Assembly (NCBI RefSeq): GCF_002980555.1
Contig: NZ_PVBT01000001.1
Span: forward strand, 868,001 to 932,000
From: Phyllobacterium myrsinacearum
GTDB lineage: Bacteria; Pseudomonadota; Alphaproteobacteria; Rhizobiales; Rhizobiaceae
Direction: 5' to 3'
Length of the DNA: 64,000 bases
Each line of letters opens with the position of its first letter. Positions within the stretch are counted from its first letter, which is position 1. A program made the position numbers and the translations under genes. This document shows, piece by piece, positions 43,436 through 52,916 of the stretch. The notes under the pieces were generated by a model. The model saw only the letters and a list, made by a program, of their open reading frames with translations. It made no database searches and was not told the origin of the DNA.

Positions 43436-45517
43436 TTACGCCGGCGTCCAGCCGATTGCATCCCGCAGGAAGGCGTAGCCCAGCGCAATGAAGCTGGCAC
43501 GCTCCCTGTTATCCTTGCCATATCCGTGTCCGCCCGCCTCTGGCTCATAGAAAGAGGCGGTGTAGCCGAGTTCCTGCAGCTTTGCCGCCATCTTGCGGGC
43601 ATGTCCGGGGTGGACGCGGTCATCCCTGCGGGTTGTGGCTATGAGGATCGGCGGATAGGGACGGCCGGGTACAGCCGCGTGATAGGCCGACATTTCCTTC
43701 AGGAAGGCCCAGTCTTCCGGCTTGTCCGGGTCGCCATACTCGTCGACCCAGCTCGCCCCGGCGAGAAGCTTGTTGTAGCGGCGCATGTCGATCAGCGGAA
43801 TGGTGCAGAACAGGGCGCCGAAGCGTTCGGGATAGCGCGTCAGCATGTTGGAAATCAGCAGGCCGCCATTGGAGCCGCCTTCCGCCGCGATACGGTCCGG
43901 CCGTGTGACGCCGCGCCGCACGAGATCGGCGGCCACGGCGGCAAAATCATCGTGGGAGAGCCTTTTGCCTGCGCGGCGCCCGGCATCGTGCCAGGGCGTG
44001 CCGAATTCGCCGCCGCCGCGCAGATTGGCGACCACGCTGGTGCCGCCGCGCTCGAGCCAGAGCTTGCCCACGGATGCGCTGTAATAGGGCTCCATCGACA
44101 GACCAAACCCGCCATAACCGGTCATGTGCACCGGTGCATCGCCGGTTTCGGCCCTGGGGCCGATCTGCGTATAGGGGATTGACTCGCCGTCGCTGGAGAT
44201 CGCCTCGTGCCGGGTCACCACCAGTCCGGTGGCGTCGAAGACCGCAGGGCTTTGTTTCAGCAGCGTGGGCGCAGCCAGTGTGTCGGGTTCGGCAATGTCG
44301 AGGAGCAGGACCTGCGCTGGGGTTATCGGGTCCTGCGCCGCAACCAGCAGTTCCCCATTGGTGTGGTTGTGTTCGACATCCAGCGACCAGACGTGGACCA
44401 TGCCTTCGGCCGGCAGAACGGCGATGGGCCGCCTCGTCCATTTGCCAGTAGCAGGCTCGAAAATCTCGAAGCGCGGCGCAAGGTTGTCGAGATAGGAGAC
44501 GACCAGTTTCTTGTCGTTCCAGAAGAACCCTTGCAGGGCGCGGCGCGGTGCCGGTTCGAACAGAACCTGGAAATCACGGTCTCCGGCGAGAAATGCCTGG
44601 AGCGAAATGCCGAGCAGCGTGTCGGCGGGGTGGGTGACACCGGCGACTGTCCAGTCTTCCCTTGGCTTGACCGTCAGCCATTGGTCGTAGGAATTCCACC
44701 ATGCCGTCGCAGGCACATCCATGCGCTGCCTGGGGCCGCTGCGATCGCCCTGCCAGCCAGCGGTTTCAAAGAAGGAACGCTGTTCGACAAACCAGAGGCG
44801 TTCGCTGCCCGTGCTGTGATCGATGTCGACGCCAACAGCCATGGAGTCCGGCGGGCATTCAAAAATCACGGCCGCTGCCCGCGGATCGGTCCCGCGGGGC
44901 CACAGGCGGACGGTGCGCGCATAGCCCGATTGCGTGGCCATGCCTTCGCCAAGGGCGCTTGATATCAGCACCGTGTCAGGATCGAGCCAGCCAAGACCGC
45001 CCTTTGCCTCGGGAAGGTTGAATCCATCCGCGATGAACCGCAGCGTTTCCAGATCGAACTCGCGGTTGACCACCGCATCGCTGCCGCCGCGCGACAGGGA
45101 GAGAATGGCGCGTTGCCGCTTCTCCGGCTCGATCTGCGCGCCCGCCCAGATCCAGTCGTCATTTTCGGCTGTGGCCAAAGCGTCGATGTCGAGCAGAAGT
45201 TCCCATTCGGGCTCCGGCGTCTTGTAGGACACCATGGTGGTCCGGCGCCACAGACCGCGCGGGTTCTTCTCGTCCTGCCAGAGGTTGTAGAGGTAATCGC
45301 CGCGCCGTGCGACCATCGGGATCTTGTCCGGCCGGTTGAGAATGGCGGTCAAAACATCGCGGTCATGCTCGAACTGCTGGCCGCCGAAGCGCTGCATGGT
45401 GATGGCGGATTGTTTCTCCACCCATTCAAGCGGTTTTGCGCCGTCGATTTCTTCGAGCCAGATGCGCGGATCGTCATCGGGAGCATCGATGGTCGGGCGA
45501 ATATCCTGATTGGTCAT
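43436..45517 (-). CDS. Prolyl oligopeptidase family serine peptidase (S9A)
   Basis: A 693-residue cytoplasmic peptidase with an N-terminal seven-bladed propeller and a C-terminal alpha/beta-hydrolase domain. It opens DDDPRIWLEEIDGAKPLEWVEKQ, typical of the family. The catalytic Ser is in GGSNGGLLISNML, the Asp in TTRRDDRVHPGHARKMA and the His in EAGGHGYGKDN. It lacks a signal peptide. ATG 45517 fits the family better than the upstream ATG 45601. It is single, with tRNA-Leu downstream on the same strand. The substrate range is unknown; prolyl-peptide cleavage is inferred from the family. Confidence 0.93.
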   Translation of the reverse strand: MTNQDIRPTIDAPDDDPRIWLEEIDGAKPLEWVEKQSAITMQRFGGQQFEHDRDVLTAILNRPDKIPMVARRGDYLYNLWQDEKNPRGLWRRTTMVSYKTPEPEWELLLDIDALATAENDDWIWAGAQIEPEKRQRAILSLSRGGSDAVVNREFDLETLRFIADGFNLPEAKGGLGWLDPDTVLISSALGEGMATQSGYARTVRLWPRGTDPRAAAVIFECPPDSMAVGVDIDHSTGSERLWFVEQRSFFETAGWQGDRSGPRQRMDVPATAWWNSYDQWLTVKPREDWTVAGVTHPADTLLGISLQAFLAGDRDFQVLFEPAPRRALQGFFWNDKKLVVSYLDNLAPRFEIFEPATGKWTRRPIAVLPAEGMVHVWSLDVEHNHTNGELLVAAQDPITPAQVLLLDIAEPDTLAAPTLLKQSPAVFDATGLVVTRHEAISSDGESIPYTQIGPRAETGDAPVHMTGYGGFGLSMEPYYSASVGKLWLERGGTSVVANLRGGGEFGTPWHDAGRRAGKRLSHDDFAAVAADLVRRGVTRPDRIAAEGGSNGGLLISNMLTRYPERFGALFCTIPLIDMRRYNKLLAGASWVDEYGDPDKPEDWAFLKEMSAYHAAVPGRPYPPILIATTRRDDRVHPGHARKMAAKLQELGYTASFYEPEAGGHGYGKDNRERASFIALGYAFLRDAIGWTPA

Positions 45518-45610
45518 GAGCGTCACTTTCCCTTGGAATCTGCCAGGCAGTGTCTTGAAAGCACGGTTTTTTGCAATGCCTCGAACCATCAAATTCGGCA
45601 TTGATGAAAA

Positions 45611-45637
45611 ATCGCGCCGGTGATGAGCCGGCGCGAT
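45611..45637 (-). terminator. Terminator after the RND efflux operon
   Basis: ATCGCGCCGG (45611-45620) pairs perfectly with CCGGCGCGAT (45628-45637) around a 7-base loop. On the minus strand it is followed by TTTTTC, about 25 bases beyond the RND gene stop. Confidence 0.85.
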
Positions 45638-45660
45638 CTTTCGTATTGGAGGCTTTGACC

Positions 45661-48600
45661 TTAGTGGGCCGCTGCTTCTTCCGCCGGTTTTTCGGCCGGA
45701 GCCTTCTTGCGTCCGAAGGAACGGAGCGCAACGTAGAACACCGGTGTCAGGAACAGGCCGAAGAAGGTCACGCCCAGCATGCCGGAGAACACCGCCGTGC
45801 CGAGTGACTGGCGCATTTCCGCGCCGGGGCCCTGGGCAATCATCAGCGGCACGACACCGAAGATGAAGGCAAAGGCGGTCATCAGGATCGGGCGCAGCCG
45901 CAGACGGCTGGCTTCGATGGCGGCTTCGACCGGCGTTGCACCTTCCGCCTGATGCTGGCGGGCGAATTCCACGATCAGGATCGCGTTCTTCGCCGCCAGG
46001 CCGATCAGAACGACAAGGCCGATCTGCGTCAGGATGTTGTTGTCCATCCCGCGCAGGAACACGCCGATCAGCGCGGCCAGAACCGCCAGCGGCACGATCA
46101 GGATGATCGCCAGCGGCAGCACCCAGCTTTCATACTGTGCAGCAAGGGCGAGGAAGACGAACACCACTGACAGTCCAAAGATCAAGATTGCCGTGTTTCC
46201 GGTCTGCCGTTCCTGAAGTGCCAGTTCTGTCCACTGGAACGTCGTTCCGCTGGGCAGCGTCTTGGCGGCGAGGGCCTCCATCTTGTCGAGCGCCGTACCG
46301 GTGGAAACCCCGGGCGCGGCGTTGCCCTGCAGCGGCACCGATACGTACATGTTGTACCGCTGCACGAGCGAGGGGCCGTTGGTGTCCTTGATGTTGATCA
46401 GCGTGCCCAACGGGACCAGAGCGCCCGTTGCCGAGCGTACTTTCAGGGCAAGGATGTCGGTTCGATCAAGCCGGTATTGCTGATCGGCCTGCGCCCGCAC
46501 CTGATAGACGCGGCCGAAGGCATTGAAGTCATTGACATAGGAGGTGCCAAGGTTGGTTGAAAGCGCCTCAAAAATGTTGGGAATGGGCACATTCAAGGCC
46601 TGTGCCTTGTCACGGTCCACCTCAAGGAAATATTGCGGGCTGTTGGCGGAGAACGTGGTGTAGACGCCGGTCAGGCCCGGTGTCTGATTGGCTTCGCCCA
46701 TCATCTGATAGGCCAATCCCAGGACGCGGCGCATATCGGAGCTGTCGCGGTCGAGGAGCTGCATCTTGAAGCCGCCGGCATTGCCGACACCGCGGATCGG
46801 CGGCGGCGGCACGGCGATGATGAAGGCCTCCTGAATGCTTTGCAGGCTGCCATAGACCTGGCCAATGATGGAATTGGCCGTTTGTCCATTCTTGATCCGC
46901 TCGGCGAAAGGCTGGAACGGAACGAACACCACGCCGGAATTCGACGCATTGGTGAAGGTCGCGCCGTTGAACCCGGCAAAGGCAATGGCGTTGCGCACGC
47001 CCGGAATGCCCTTGATGATCTTCGATGCCTTTTCGATCACCGCGTCCGTGCGGGCGAGCGAAGCGCCGTCGGGCAGCTGGACCACGACGATGGCATAGCC
47101 CTGATCCATCGGCGGCACAAAGCCGCGGGGGATCGTCACCGCCATGAACCAGGTGGCGACCAGCAGCCCTGCGAACACCAGCAGGGAGGCGAGGAGGCCG
47201 ATGGTCGACCCGACGAGATGCCGGACAATCCAGGAATAACCGTTCGCCATCCTGTCGAAGCCGGTGTTGAAGCCATTGGCCAAGGCCCGGCCAAACCGCG
47301 CCAGAGGGTTGTTGGAGACAGCATGGCCGTGCGGGCGCAACACGATCGCTGCAAGGGCAGGAGAGAGCGTGAGCGAGTTGATGGCCGAAATGGCGGTTGC
47401 TGCCGAGATGGTCACGGCAAACTGGATGTAGAACTGGCCCGATATGCCAGGAATGAATGCTGTTGGCGCGAACACCGCAATCAGCACCAGCGAAATGGCG
47501 ATAACGGCGGTTCCCACCTCATCCATGGTCACATGCGAGGCCTGTTTGGGGCTCATGCCCGCCGCAAGGTTTCGCTCGACGTTCTCCACCACGACGATGG
47601 CGTCGTCCACCACGATACCGATGGCAAGGACCAGACCGAACAGGGTCAGCATGTTGAGCGAGAAGCCGAAGGCCGAGAGGATGGCGAAGGTACCGATCAA
47701 TGAAACCGGGATGGCCACGATCGGGATGATCGCCGTCCGCCAGGATTGCAGGAAGACGAGAACGACCAGCGCCACAAGGATCACGGCTTCGAAGATCGTC
47801 TTGTAAACGTCGGAGATCGATTCAGCGATGAACTCCGTCGGATCATAGACGATGTCGTATTTCAGGCCCGGAGGGAAATCCTTGGAGAGTTCCGCCATGG
47901 TGGACCGGATTGATTCTGCGGCGGCCAGCGCATTGGTGCCCGGACGGCTGAAGATACCCAGCGCAACGGCAGGACTGCCGTCGAGATAACTGTTGGTTAC
48001 ATAATCCTTGGCGCCGAGTTCAATGCGCGCGACATCCTGCAACTGTACCAGTCGGCCGTCACCGCCGGTTTTGACGATGACATAACGGAATTGCCGCGCA
48101 TCGCTGAACCGGCCCTGCATGGTGACTGTGTACTGGAAGGCGCTTGTGCCCGGTGTGGGCGGTCCGCCAATGGCACCGCCATTGACCTGCACGTTCTGGT
48201 CGCGCAGTGCCTGAACCACGTCAGCCGATGTCATGGAGTAGGCGGCCAGTTTCTGCGGATCGAGCCAGATACGCATGGAATATTGCCGCTCGCCGAAGAT
48301 GGTGACTTCGCCGACGCCGTCAAGCCGCAGCAGCACGTCGCGGATTCGGGTGTTGGCGTAGTTGGAGGCATAGAGCTGGTCATAACGGTTGTCAGGCGAA
48401 AGCACGTGCACGACCATCATCAGGTCGGGTGAGCTTTTCGTCGTGGTGATGCCGTTGCGCTGCACGTCCTGCGGCAATTGCGGTACGGCAATGGCGACGC
48501 GGTTCTGTACCAGGACCTGTGCCTTGTCGAGATCGGTGCCGAGCTTGAAGGTGATGGTCAGCGCCATCGACCCGTCGGCGGTCGAGTAGGAGGACATATA

Positions 48601-48834
48601 GAGCATGTCCTCGACGCCGTTGATCTGCTGTTCGATGGGGGTGGCGACCGTGTTGGCAATGGTTTCGGCATCGGCGCCGGGATAGGCGGTGCGCACGACA
48701 ATGGTCGGCGGCGCGATTTCCGGATACTGGGCGACGGGGAGCTGCGTGTAGGCGATACCGCCTACAATCAGCAGCACAATCGACAGGACGGATGCGAAGA
48801 TCGGCCTGTCGATGAAAAAATGCGCAAATCTCAT
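45661..48834 (-). CDS. bepE: RND efflux permease, HAE1/AcrB family (BepE-like)
   Basis: A 1057-residue inner-membrane drug/proton antiporter with 12 membrane helices and two large periplasmic loops. The start MRFAHFFIDRPIFASVLSIV and VAQYPEIAPPTIVVRTAYPGA are typical, as are the TM4 proton-relay Asp pair in AIGIVVDDAIVVVENVE and the later NILTQIGLVVLIGLAAKNAILIVEFA. The N-terminal sequence resembles Brucella BepE more than BepG, from memory, so the gene symbol is tentative. It overlaps the adaptor gene by four bases and would pair with the TolC protein at 8.5 kb to form a tripartite pump. A terminator follows. Confidence 0.93.
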   Translation of the reverse strand: MRFAHFFIDRPIFASVLSIVLLIVGGIAYTQLPVAQYPEIAPPTIVVRTAYPGADAETIANTVATPIEQQINGVEDMLYMSSYSTADGSMALTITFKLGTDLDKAQVLVQNRVAIAVPQLPQDVQRNGITTTKSSPDLMMVVHVLSPDNRYDQLYASNYANTRIRDVLLRLDGVGEVTIFGERQYSMRIWLDPQKLAAYSMTSADVVQALRDQNVQVNGGAIGGPPTPGTSAFQYTVTMQGRFSDARQFRYVIVKTGGDGRLVQLQDVARIELGAKDYVTNSYLDGSPAVALGIFSRPGTNALAAAESIRSTMAELSKDFPPGLKYDIVYDPTEFIAESISDVYKTIFEAVILVALVVLVFLQSWRTAIIPIVAIPVSLIGTFAILSAFGFSLNMLTLFGLVLAIGIVVDDAIVVVENVERNLAAGMSPKQASHVTMDEVGTAVIAISLVLIAVFAPTAFIPGISGQFYIQFAVTISAATAISAINSLTLSPALAAIVLRPHGHAVSNNPLARFGRALANGFNTGFDRMANGYSWIVRHLVGSTIGLLASLLVFAGLLVATWFMAVTIPRGFVPPMDQGYAIVVVQLPDGASLARTDAVIEKASKIIKGIPGVRNAIAFAGFNGATFTNASNSGVVFVPFQPFAERIKNGQTANSIIGQVYGSLQSIQEAFIIAVPPPPIRGVGNAGGFKMQLLDRDSSDMRRVLGLAYQMMGEANQTPGLTGVYTTFSANSPQYFLEVDRDKAQALNVPIPNIFEALSTNLGTSYVNDFNAFGRVYQVRAQADQQYRLDRTDILALKVRSATGALVPLGTLINIKDTNGPSLVQRYNMYVSVPLQGNAAPGVSTGTALDKMEALAAKTLPSGTTFQWTELALQERQTGNTAILIFGLSVVFVFLALAAQYESWVLPLAIILIVPLAVLAALIGVFLRGMDNNILTQIGLVVLIGLAAKNAILIVEFARQHQAEGATPVEAAIEASRLRLRPILMTAFAFIFGVVPLMIAQGPGAEMRQSLGTAVFSGMLGVTFFGLFLTPVFYVALRSFGRKKAPAEKPAEEAAAH

Positions 48835-49988
48835 TGGCCCGCCTCCGCAGCCTTCACCTCCGGCGGAAGCTGGACGACGTCGGGTTTGACCTTGATGCCG
48901 GGGCGAATCCGCATCAGGCCATTGACCACGATGGTCTCATCGCCGGTTATGCCGCTGCGGATCACCCGGTAACCGTAGAGTTTGGGGCCGAGACGCACGG
49001 GCTTGGTCGTGACGGAGTTGTCCGCATTGAGGACATAGACAACCCGCTCGTTCTGATCGGAGCCAACCGCTTCGTCAGGCACCAGAATGCCCTTATAGGT
49101 GTTCGAGGCCGCCACTTCGACCCGGCCGAACAGCCCTGGCTGCAGCACGAAATCCGGATTGTTGAAGCGGGCACGCACCCGCATCGTTCCGGTGGCATCA
49201 TCAAGCCGGTTCTCGGCAAAATCCAGCTTGCCCTTGAAGGGCGGCTGATTGGAATCGGTCAGCTTGACCGTCACTTCGAGGCCGCCGCCGCCTTCCTGCA
49301 GATTGCTGCCGTTTTCACGCGCCGTCTTGGCATAGGACAGAAGGTTGCGCTCATCCACGTCGAAATAGAAATCGATCGGATCGAGCGAAACGATGGTTGT
49401 CAGGATGGTGTTGTTGGCATTGACGAGATTGCCGACGGAAATGAGCCTGCGGTCGATGCGGCCATCCTGCGGTGCCGTGATCTGCGTATAGTTCAGGTTG
49501 AGCTGCGCCGCATCGACGGCGGCCTGGGCGCCGGCCACGCTGGCCTGACCGGCGAGATAGGCGCGGCGCTGATCGTCCAGCGTCGATACGGACAGCGTGC
49601 CGCTGCCGGTGAGCGACTGGGTGCGCTTGAACTGGGCTTCCGCATAGGTTTCCGTTGTTTTGGCTACTTCGAGCGCGGATTGGGCCTGCGCCAGGGCGGA
49701 TATATAGGGGCGCTGGTCGATGGTGAAGAGCGGATCGCCCTTCTTGACCAGTGAGCCATCCTTGAAATGCACGGTGTCGAGATAGCCGTCGATGCGCGAG
49801 CGCACCGAAACCTGATCGACCGCTTCAAAGCGGCCGATGAATTCATCGCTGTCGATGACATCGCGGACAACAGGCTTTGCCACCGTGACGGTTGGAGGCG
49901 GGGGCGCAGTCTGCGCCAATGCCGGAGAGGCGGCCATAAGCGCAATTGCAACACCGATTTTGAAGGTAGAGAGAGAATTCCGTGACAA
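48831..49988 (-). CDS. bepD: RND efflux periplasmic adaptor subunit (BepD-like)
   Basis: A 385-residue membrane-fusion protein that joins the RND pump to TolC. It has a signal peptide (FKIGVAIALMAASPALAQ), the lipoyl half-motifs RFEAVDQVSVRSRIDGYLDTVHFKDGSLVKKGDPLFTID and TAPQDGRIDRRLISVGNLV, a helical hairpin between them, and the barrel/MP domains (VRARFNNPDFVLQPGLFGRVEV, VPDEAVGSDQNERVVYVLN). The ORF is open further upstream, but GGAGG sits seven bases before TTG 49988 and the signal peptide starts right there. The start is the least sure point. It overlaps the pump gene and was named after Brucella BepD tentatively. Confidence 0.9.
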   Translation of the reverse strand: MSRNSLSTFKIGVAIALMAASPALAQTAPPPPTVTVAKPVVRDVIDSDEFIGRFEAVDQVSVRSRIDGYLDTVHFKDGSLVKKGDPLFTIDQRPYISALAQAQSALEVAKTTETYAEAQFKRTQSLTGSGTLSVSTLDDQRRAYLAGQASVAGAQAAVDAAQLNLNYTQITAPQDGRIDRRLISVGNLVNANNTILTTIVSLDPIDFYFDVDERNLLSYAKTARENGSNLQEGGGGLEVTVKLTDSNQPPFKGKLDFAENRLDDATGTMRVRARFNNPDFVLQPGLFGRVEVAASNTYKGILVPDEAVGSDQNERVVYVLNADNSVTTKPVRLGPKLYGYRVIRSGITGDETIVVNGLMRIRPGIKVKPDVVQLPPEVKAAEAGQ

Positions 49989-50631
49989 GGGCAGGCCTCC
50001 ATGACGATCAGACTTCCAGGCATATCGGGATGCCTGGGCATCGCGGTTCAGCGCTGGTGATTCATCGTACGGCCAAGGGTCAGGTGATGAGTTGACCCGA
50101 ACAGCTGGAATGCTGGCGCCGCAGACAAACAAGTCAATTTCTCAGATTGTATCGATTTAGTATTTAGTTTCGATAGGGACCAGCGCAAGGGCAGTTCCAA
50201 ATTCCGTGAAGGCATATTTCCAGTTGGCTATCGATGGTCCCCACGCGGGGAAGATTTGCACAGTTGCACATTGTTGTCATCAGGCAAATATTCACGTGTT
50301 GTTGTGATCATGAAAGTGGCTGACCGGCCGTGCACAAGTTTGTCCGACCCTGAGGCTCTGCCATTGATTTTTGTACGCAGTGCAAGTAAATGGAGCCACC
50401 AATCGGTAAGGGTGCAATTTCTTGCGCGGCTTTGTGACGGGTTCTGTGATATGAATTGTGTCACAAAAAATGAGCTGAAAGAGAAATAAAGCAATAAAAT
50501 CAACGTGGATGGTGAGGGCATGGCTCGCCCCATCTGCACCAGAAGCCACGATGGCAGACAGTTTTTCTCCCGCAAATTGGCTCAAAGGCCGGCGACGGCG
50601 GGACAAATGTTAAAAAAGTGAAGGTTTGGAC
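49989..50631. other. Divergent intergenic region between efflux operon and tig
   Basis: About 640 bases between the divergent adaptor and tig starts without a supported gene; the small frames here lack RBS. It contains the inverted repeat TATCGA-N14-TCGATA at 50150-50175, about 165 bases upstream of the adaptor start. AT-rich sequence (AAAATGAGCTG, GAAATAAAGCAATAAAATC) near 50470 may be part of the tig promoter. Confidence 0.4.
50150..50175. promoter_or_regulatory. Inverted repeat upstream of the efflux operon, candidate operator
   Basis: TATCGA and TCGATA are separated by 14 AT-rich bases. RND operons are commonly repressed by TetR-type proteins that bind such repeats, but no regulator gene is adjacent. 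Position and symmetry are the only evidence. Confidence 0.3.
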
Positions 50632-52056
50632 ATGCAGGTTACTGAAACGCTCAATGAAGGGCTGAAGCGCGAGATCAAGGTCGTCGTTCCGGCCAAGGAT
50701 CTGGAAGCAAAGCTTTCCGAACGCCTCCAAGGTGCCAGCGCCAAGGCGCGCATCAATGGCTTCCGCCCCGGCAAAGTGCCGCTCAACCACCTGCGCAAGA
50801 TGTACGGCAAGTCGTTTATGGCTGAAGTCGTCAACGAGATCCTCAGCGATTCCTCGCGCACGATCCTTGCAGAGCGCAACGAAAAGTCGGCGACCCAGCC
50901 GGAAGTTGCGATGACGGAAGACGAGAAGGAAGCGGACAAGGTTCTGAACGGCGAAGCCGATTTCGAATTCACCCTGAACTACGAAGTCCTGCCGGTCATC
51001 GAGCTCAAGGACGCCTCCAAGATCAGCGTCACGCGCGAAGTCGTCGATGTGACGGACGAGGAAGTTGAAGAGCAGGTCAAGCGCGTTGCCAGCTCCGCCC
51101 AGACGTTCGAGCCCAAGAAGGGCAAGGCCGAAACCGGCGATCGCGTCACCATGGACTATCTCGGCAAGATCGACGGCGTGCCGTTCGATGGCGGCGCCGA
51201 CACCGATGCGACCCTGATCCTCGGTTCGGGCCAGTTCATTCCCGGCTTCGAAGATCAGCTGATCGGCACCAAGGCTGGCGACGAAAAGCAGATCAAGGTG
51301 ACGTTCCCGGCTGAATACGGTGCAGCGCACCTCGCCGGCAAGGATGCAACCTTCGACATCACCGTCAAGGAAATCGGCAAGCCGGGCGAACTCGAAATCA
51401 ACGACGAGACCGCCAAGAAGCTCGGCATCGAAAGCGCCGACCGTCTGCGTCAGGTTATCCGCGAACAGATCGAAAGCCAGTACGGCTCGTTCACCCGCCA
51501 GAAGGTCAAGCGTCAGATTCTCGATGCGCTCGACGGCGAGTACAAGTTCGAATCGCCGGAACGCCTGATCAATGCCGAGTTCAACAACATCTGGGCACAG
51601 ATCGGCCAGGACCTCGCCCAGGCCGGCAAGACGTTCGAAGACGAAGAGACAACGGAAGAAGAAGCACGCGAAGAATATCGCAAGCTGGCTGAACGCCGCG
51701 TTCGTCTCGGCCTCGTTCTCTCCGAAATCGGCAACAAGGCCGGCATCGAAGTGACCGAAGAGGAACTGCAGCGCGCCGTTTACGATCAGGTTCGCCAGTA
51801 TCCGGGCCAGGAACAGCAGATTTATGAATTCTTCCGCAAGACTCCGGAAGCGATCAACAATCTGCGCGCTCCGATCTTCGAAGAAAAGGTTGTCGATCAC
51901 CTTCTCACCTCGATCAACGTCACCGACAAGAAGGTGACGAAGGAAGAGCTGATGGCTGAAGACGAGTCGGATGAAAAGTCCGGCGAAGCCAAGAAGCCTG
52001 CCAAGAAGGCAGCGCCGAAGAAGGCCGCCAAGAAGAAGACCGAAGACGAAGCGTAA
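50632..52056 (+). CDS. tig: Trigger factor
   Basis: A 474-residue ribosome-associated chaperone. The N-terminal ribosome-binding domain ([20 protein letters not shown] onwards) contains the family loop [17 protein letters not shown]. The middle FKBP-type PPIase domain follows ([17 protein letters not shown] and [25 protein letters not shown]). The C-terminal chaperone arms are helical, and the extreme end is Lys/Ala-rich ([17 protein letters not shown]), common in rhizobia. ATG 50632 has AAGG upstream and is the usual start; TTG 50626 is an alternative. It is monocistronic, with a strong terminator. Confidence 0.97.
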   Translation: MQVTETLNEGLKREIKVVVPAKDLEAKLSERLQGASAKARINGFRPGKVPLNHLRKMYGKSFMAEVVNEILSDSSRTILAERNEKSATQPEVAMTEDEKEADKVLNGEADFEFTLNYEVLPVIELKDASKISVTREVVDVTDEEVEEQVKRVASSAQTFEPKKGKAETGDRVTMDYLGKIDGVPFDGGADTDATLILGSGQFIPGFEDQLIGTKAGDEKQIKVTFPAEYGAAHLAGKDATFDITVKEIGKPGELEINDETAKKLGIESADRLRQVIREQIESQYGSFTRQKVKRQILDALDGEYKFESPERLINAEFNNIWAQIGQDLAQAGKTFEDEETTEEEAREEYRKLAERRVRLGLVLSEIGNKAGIEVTEEELQRAVYDQVRQYPGQEQQIYEFFRKTPEAINNLRAPIFEEKVVDHLLTSINVTDKKVTKEELMAEDESDEKSGEAKKPAKKAAPKKAAKKKTEDEA

Positions 52057-52078
52057 GCTTTTTATCATTCACATTGGA

Positions 52079-52105
52079 AAGGCCGCCTTCGGGCGGCCTT
52101 TTTAT
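52079..52105 (+). terminator. Rho-independent terminator after tig
   Basis: AAGGCCGCC pairs with GGCGGCCTT around a UUCG tetraloop and is followed by TTTATTTT, about 22 bases after the tig stop. It may also act on the converging gene at 52127. Confidence 0.92.
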
Positions 52106-52126
52106 TTTCGCCGTGTGGCAACAGTC

Positions 52127-52843
52127 TCAGCGGGGCGCGAGGGCAAGGGCGGCGCGGATCAACTCGGCATTATCCCCAGCCATTCGTCCCGAGGGCAGGA
52201 GATTGCCGTCCTCAAGGCCGATACGGCTGTCAAAACCCCTCGCCATGGCTTCGCTGTAGATGGGCCAGACACTGGCTTCATCGCCGTGCATGAGGATGGG
52301 CAATGTGCTGCCTGCCTGCCGCAGAACCGCCTGAATACCGGCGGCGGCGCGCAGTCCCTCATCGATATCCTGCTCGTTGATTTCGATCAGCACGCGCAAG
52401 CATTTTGCCGCATCCTTCAGGCCGACAAAGCGCTGCGCATCGCTGACGGACCAAAGACCCGCTTCGACGCCGATACCCTTGCCGAGCACAAGCGCAATCA
52501 TATCCTCAGCGTCTTCTTCGATCAGGTTGATCGAGACGTAGTCGGGCAGGGTCGTCCAGCGGCGGATGGGTTCCTGCCGCGACAGGCCGCCGGGAGGGAT
52601 ACGCCAATGGGTGGAAAGGCCGACGGGAATGCCCGGCACGGCCGAACGAACGGCCTGCAGGGTTTCGGCGATATGCTCCGGCTCCAGCGTTTCCGCTCCA
52701 TCCGGTCCACGCGGGTGGATATGCAGCTCGCGGGCGCCAGCGGCCACGGCGAGCGCGGCGTCGCTGGCGATTTCCGTTGCTGTAAACGGAAGCGCCGGGT
52801 GAAAATCCCGCATGCGTCCGCCATTCAGACATGCCTGCAACAT
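52127..52843 (-). CDS. BKACE (DUF849) beta-keto acid cleavage family protein
   Basis: A 238-residue TIM-barrel enzyme of the beta-keto acid cleavage family, known for the lysine-fermentation enzyme Kce, which condenses a beta-keto acid with acetyl-CoA. The core includes LHIHPRGPDGAETLEPEHIAETLQAVR (zinc-binding HIH), GIPVGLSTHWRIPP, DYVSINLIEEDAEDMIALVL, and a later HGDEASVWPIYSEAMARGFDSRIGLED. It is shorter than the usual ~270-310 residues and starts directly at MLQACLNGG, ATG 52843. It is a single gene beside a divergent or same-strand AraC gene. The substrate is not known. Confidence 0.85.
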   Translation of the reverse strand: MLQACLNGGRMRDFHPALPFTATEIASDAALAVAAGARELHIHPRGPDGAETLEPEHIAETLQAVRSAVPGIPVGLSTHWRIPPGGLSRQEPIRRWTTLPDYVSINLIEEDAEDMIALVLGKGIGVEAGLWSVSDAQRFVGLKDAAKCLRVLIEINEQDIDEGLRAAAGIQAVLRQAGSTLPILMHGDEASVWPIYSEAMARGFDSRIGLEDGNLLPSGRMAGDNAELIRAALALAPR

Positions 52844-52916
52844 TGTGGTGTCTCCGCTACAAAGACCCATCATAGCGGATTTCCTCCTGACAGCACTCCG
52901 TCAGCATGGATCGGGG

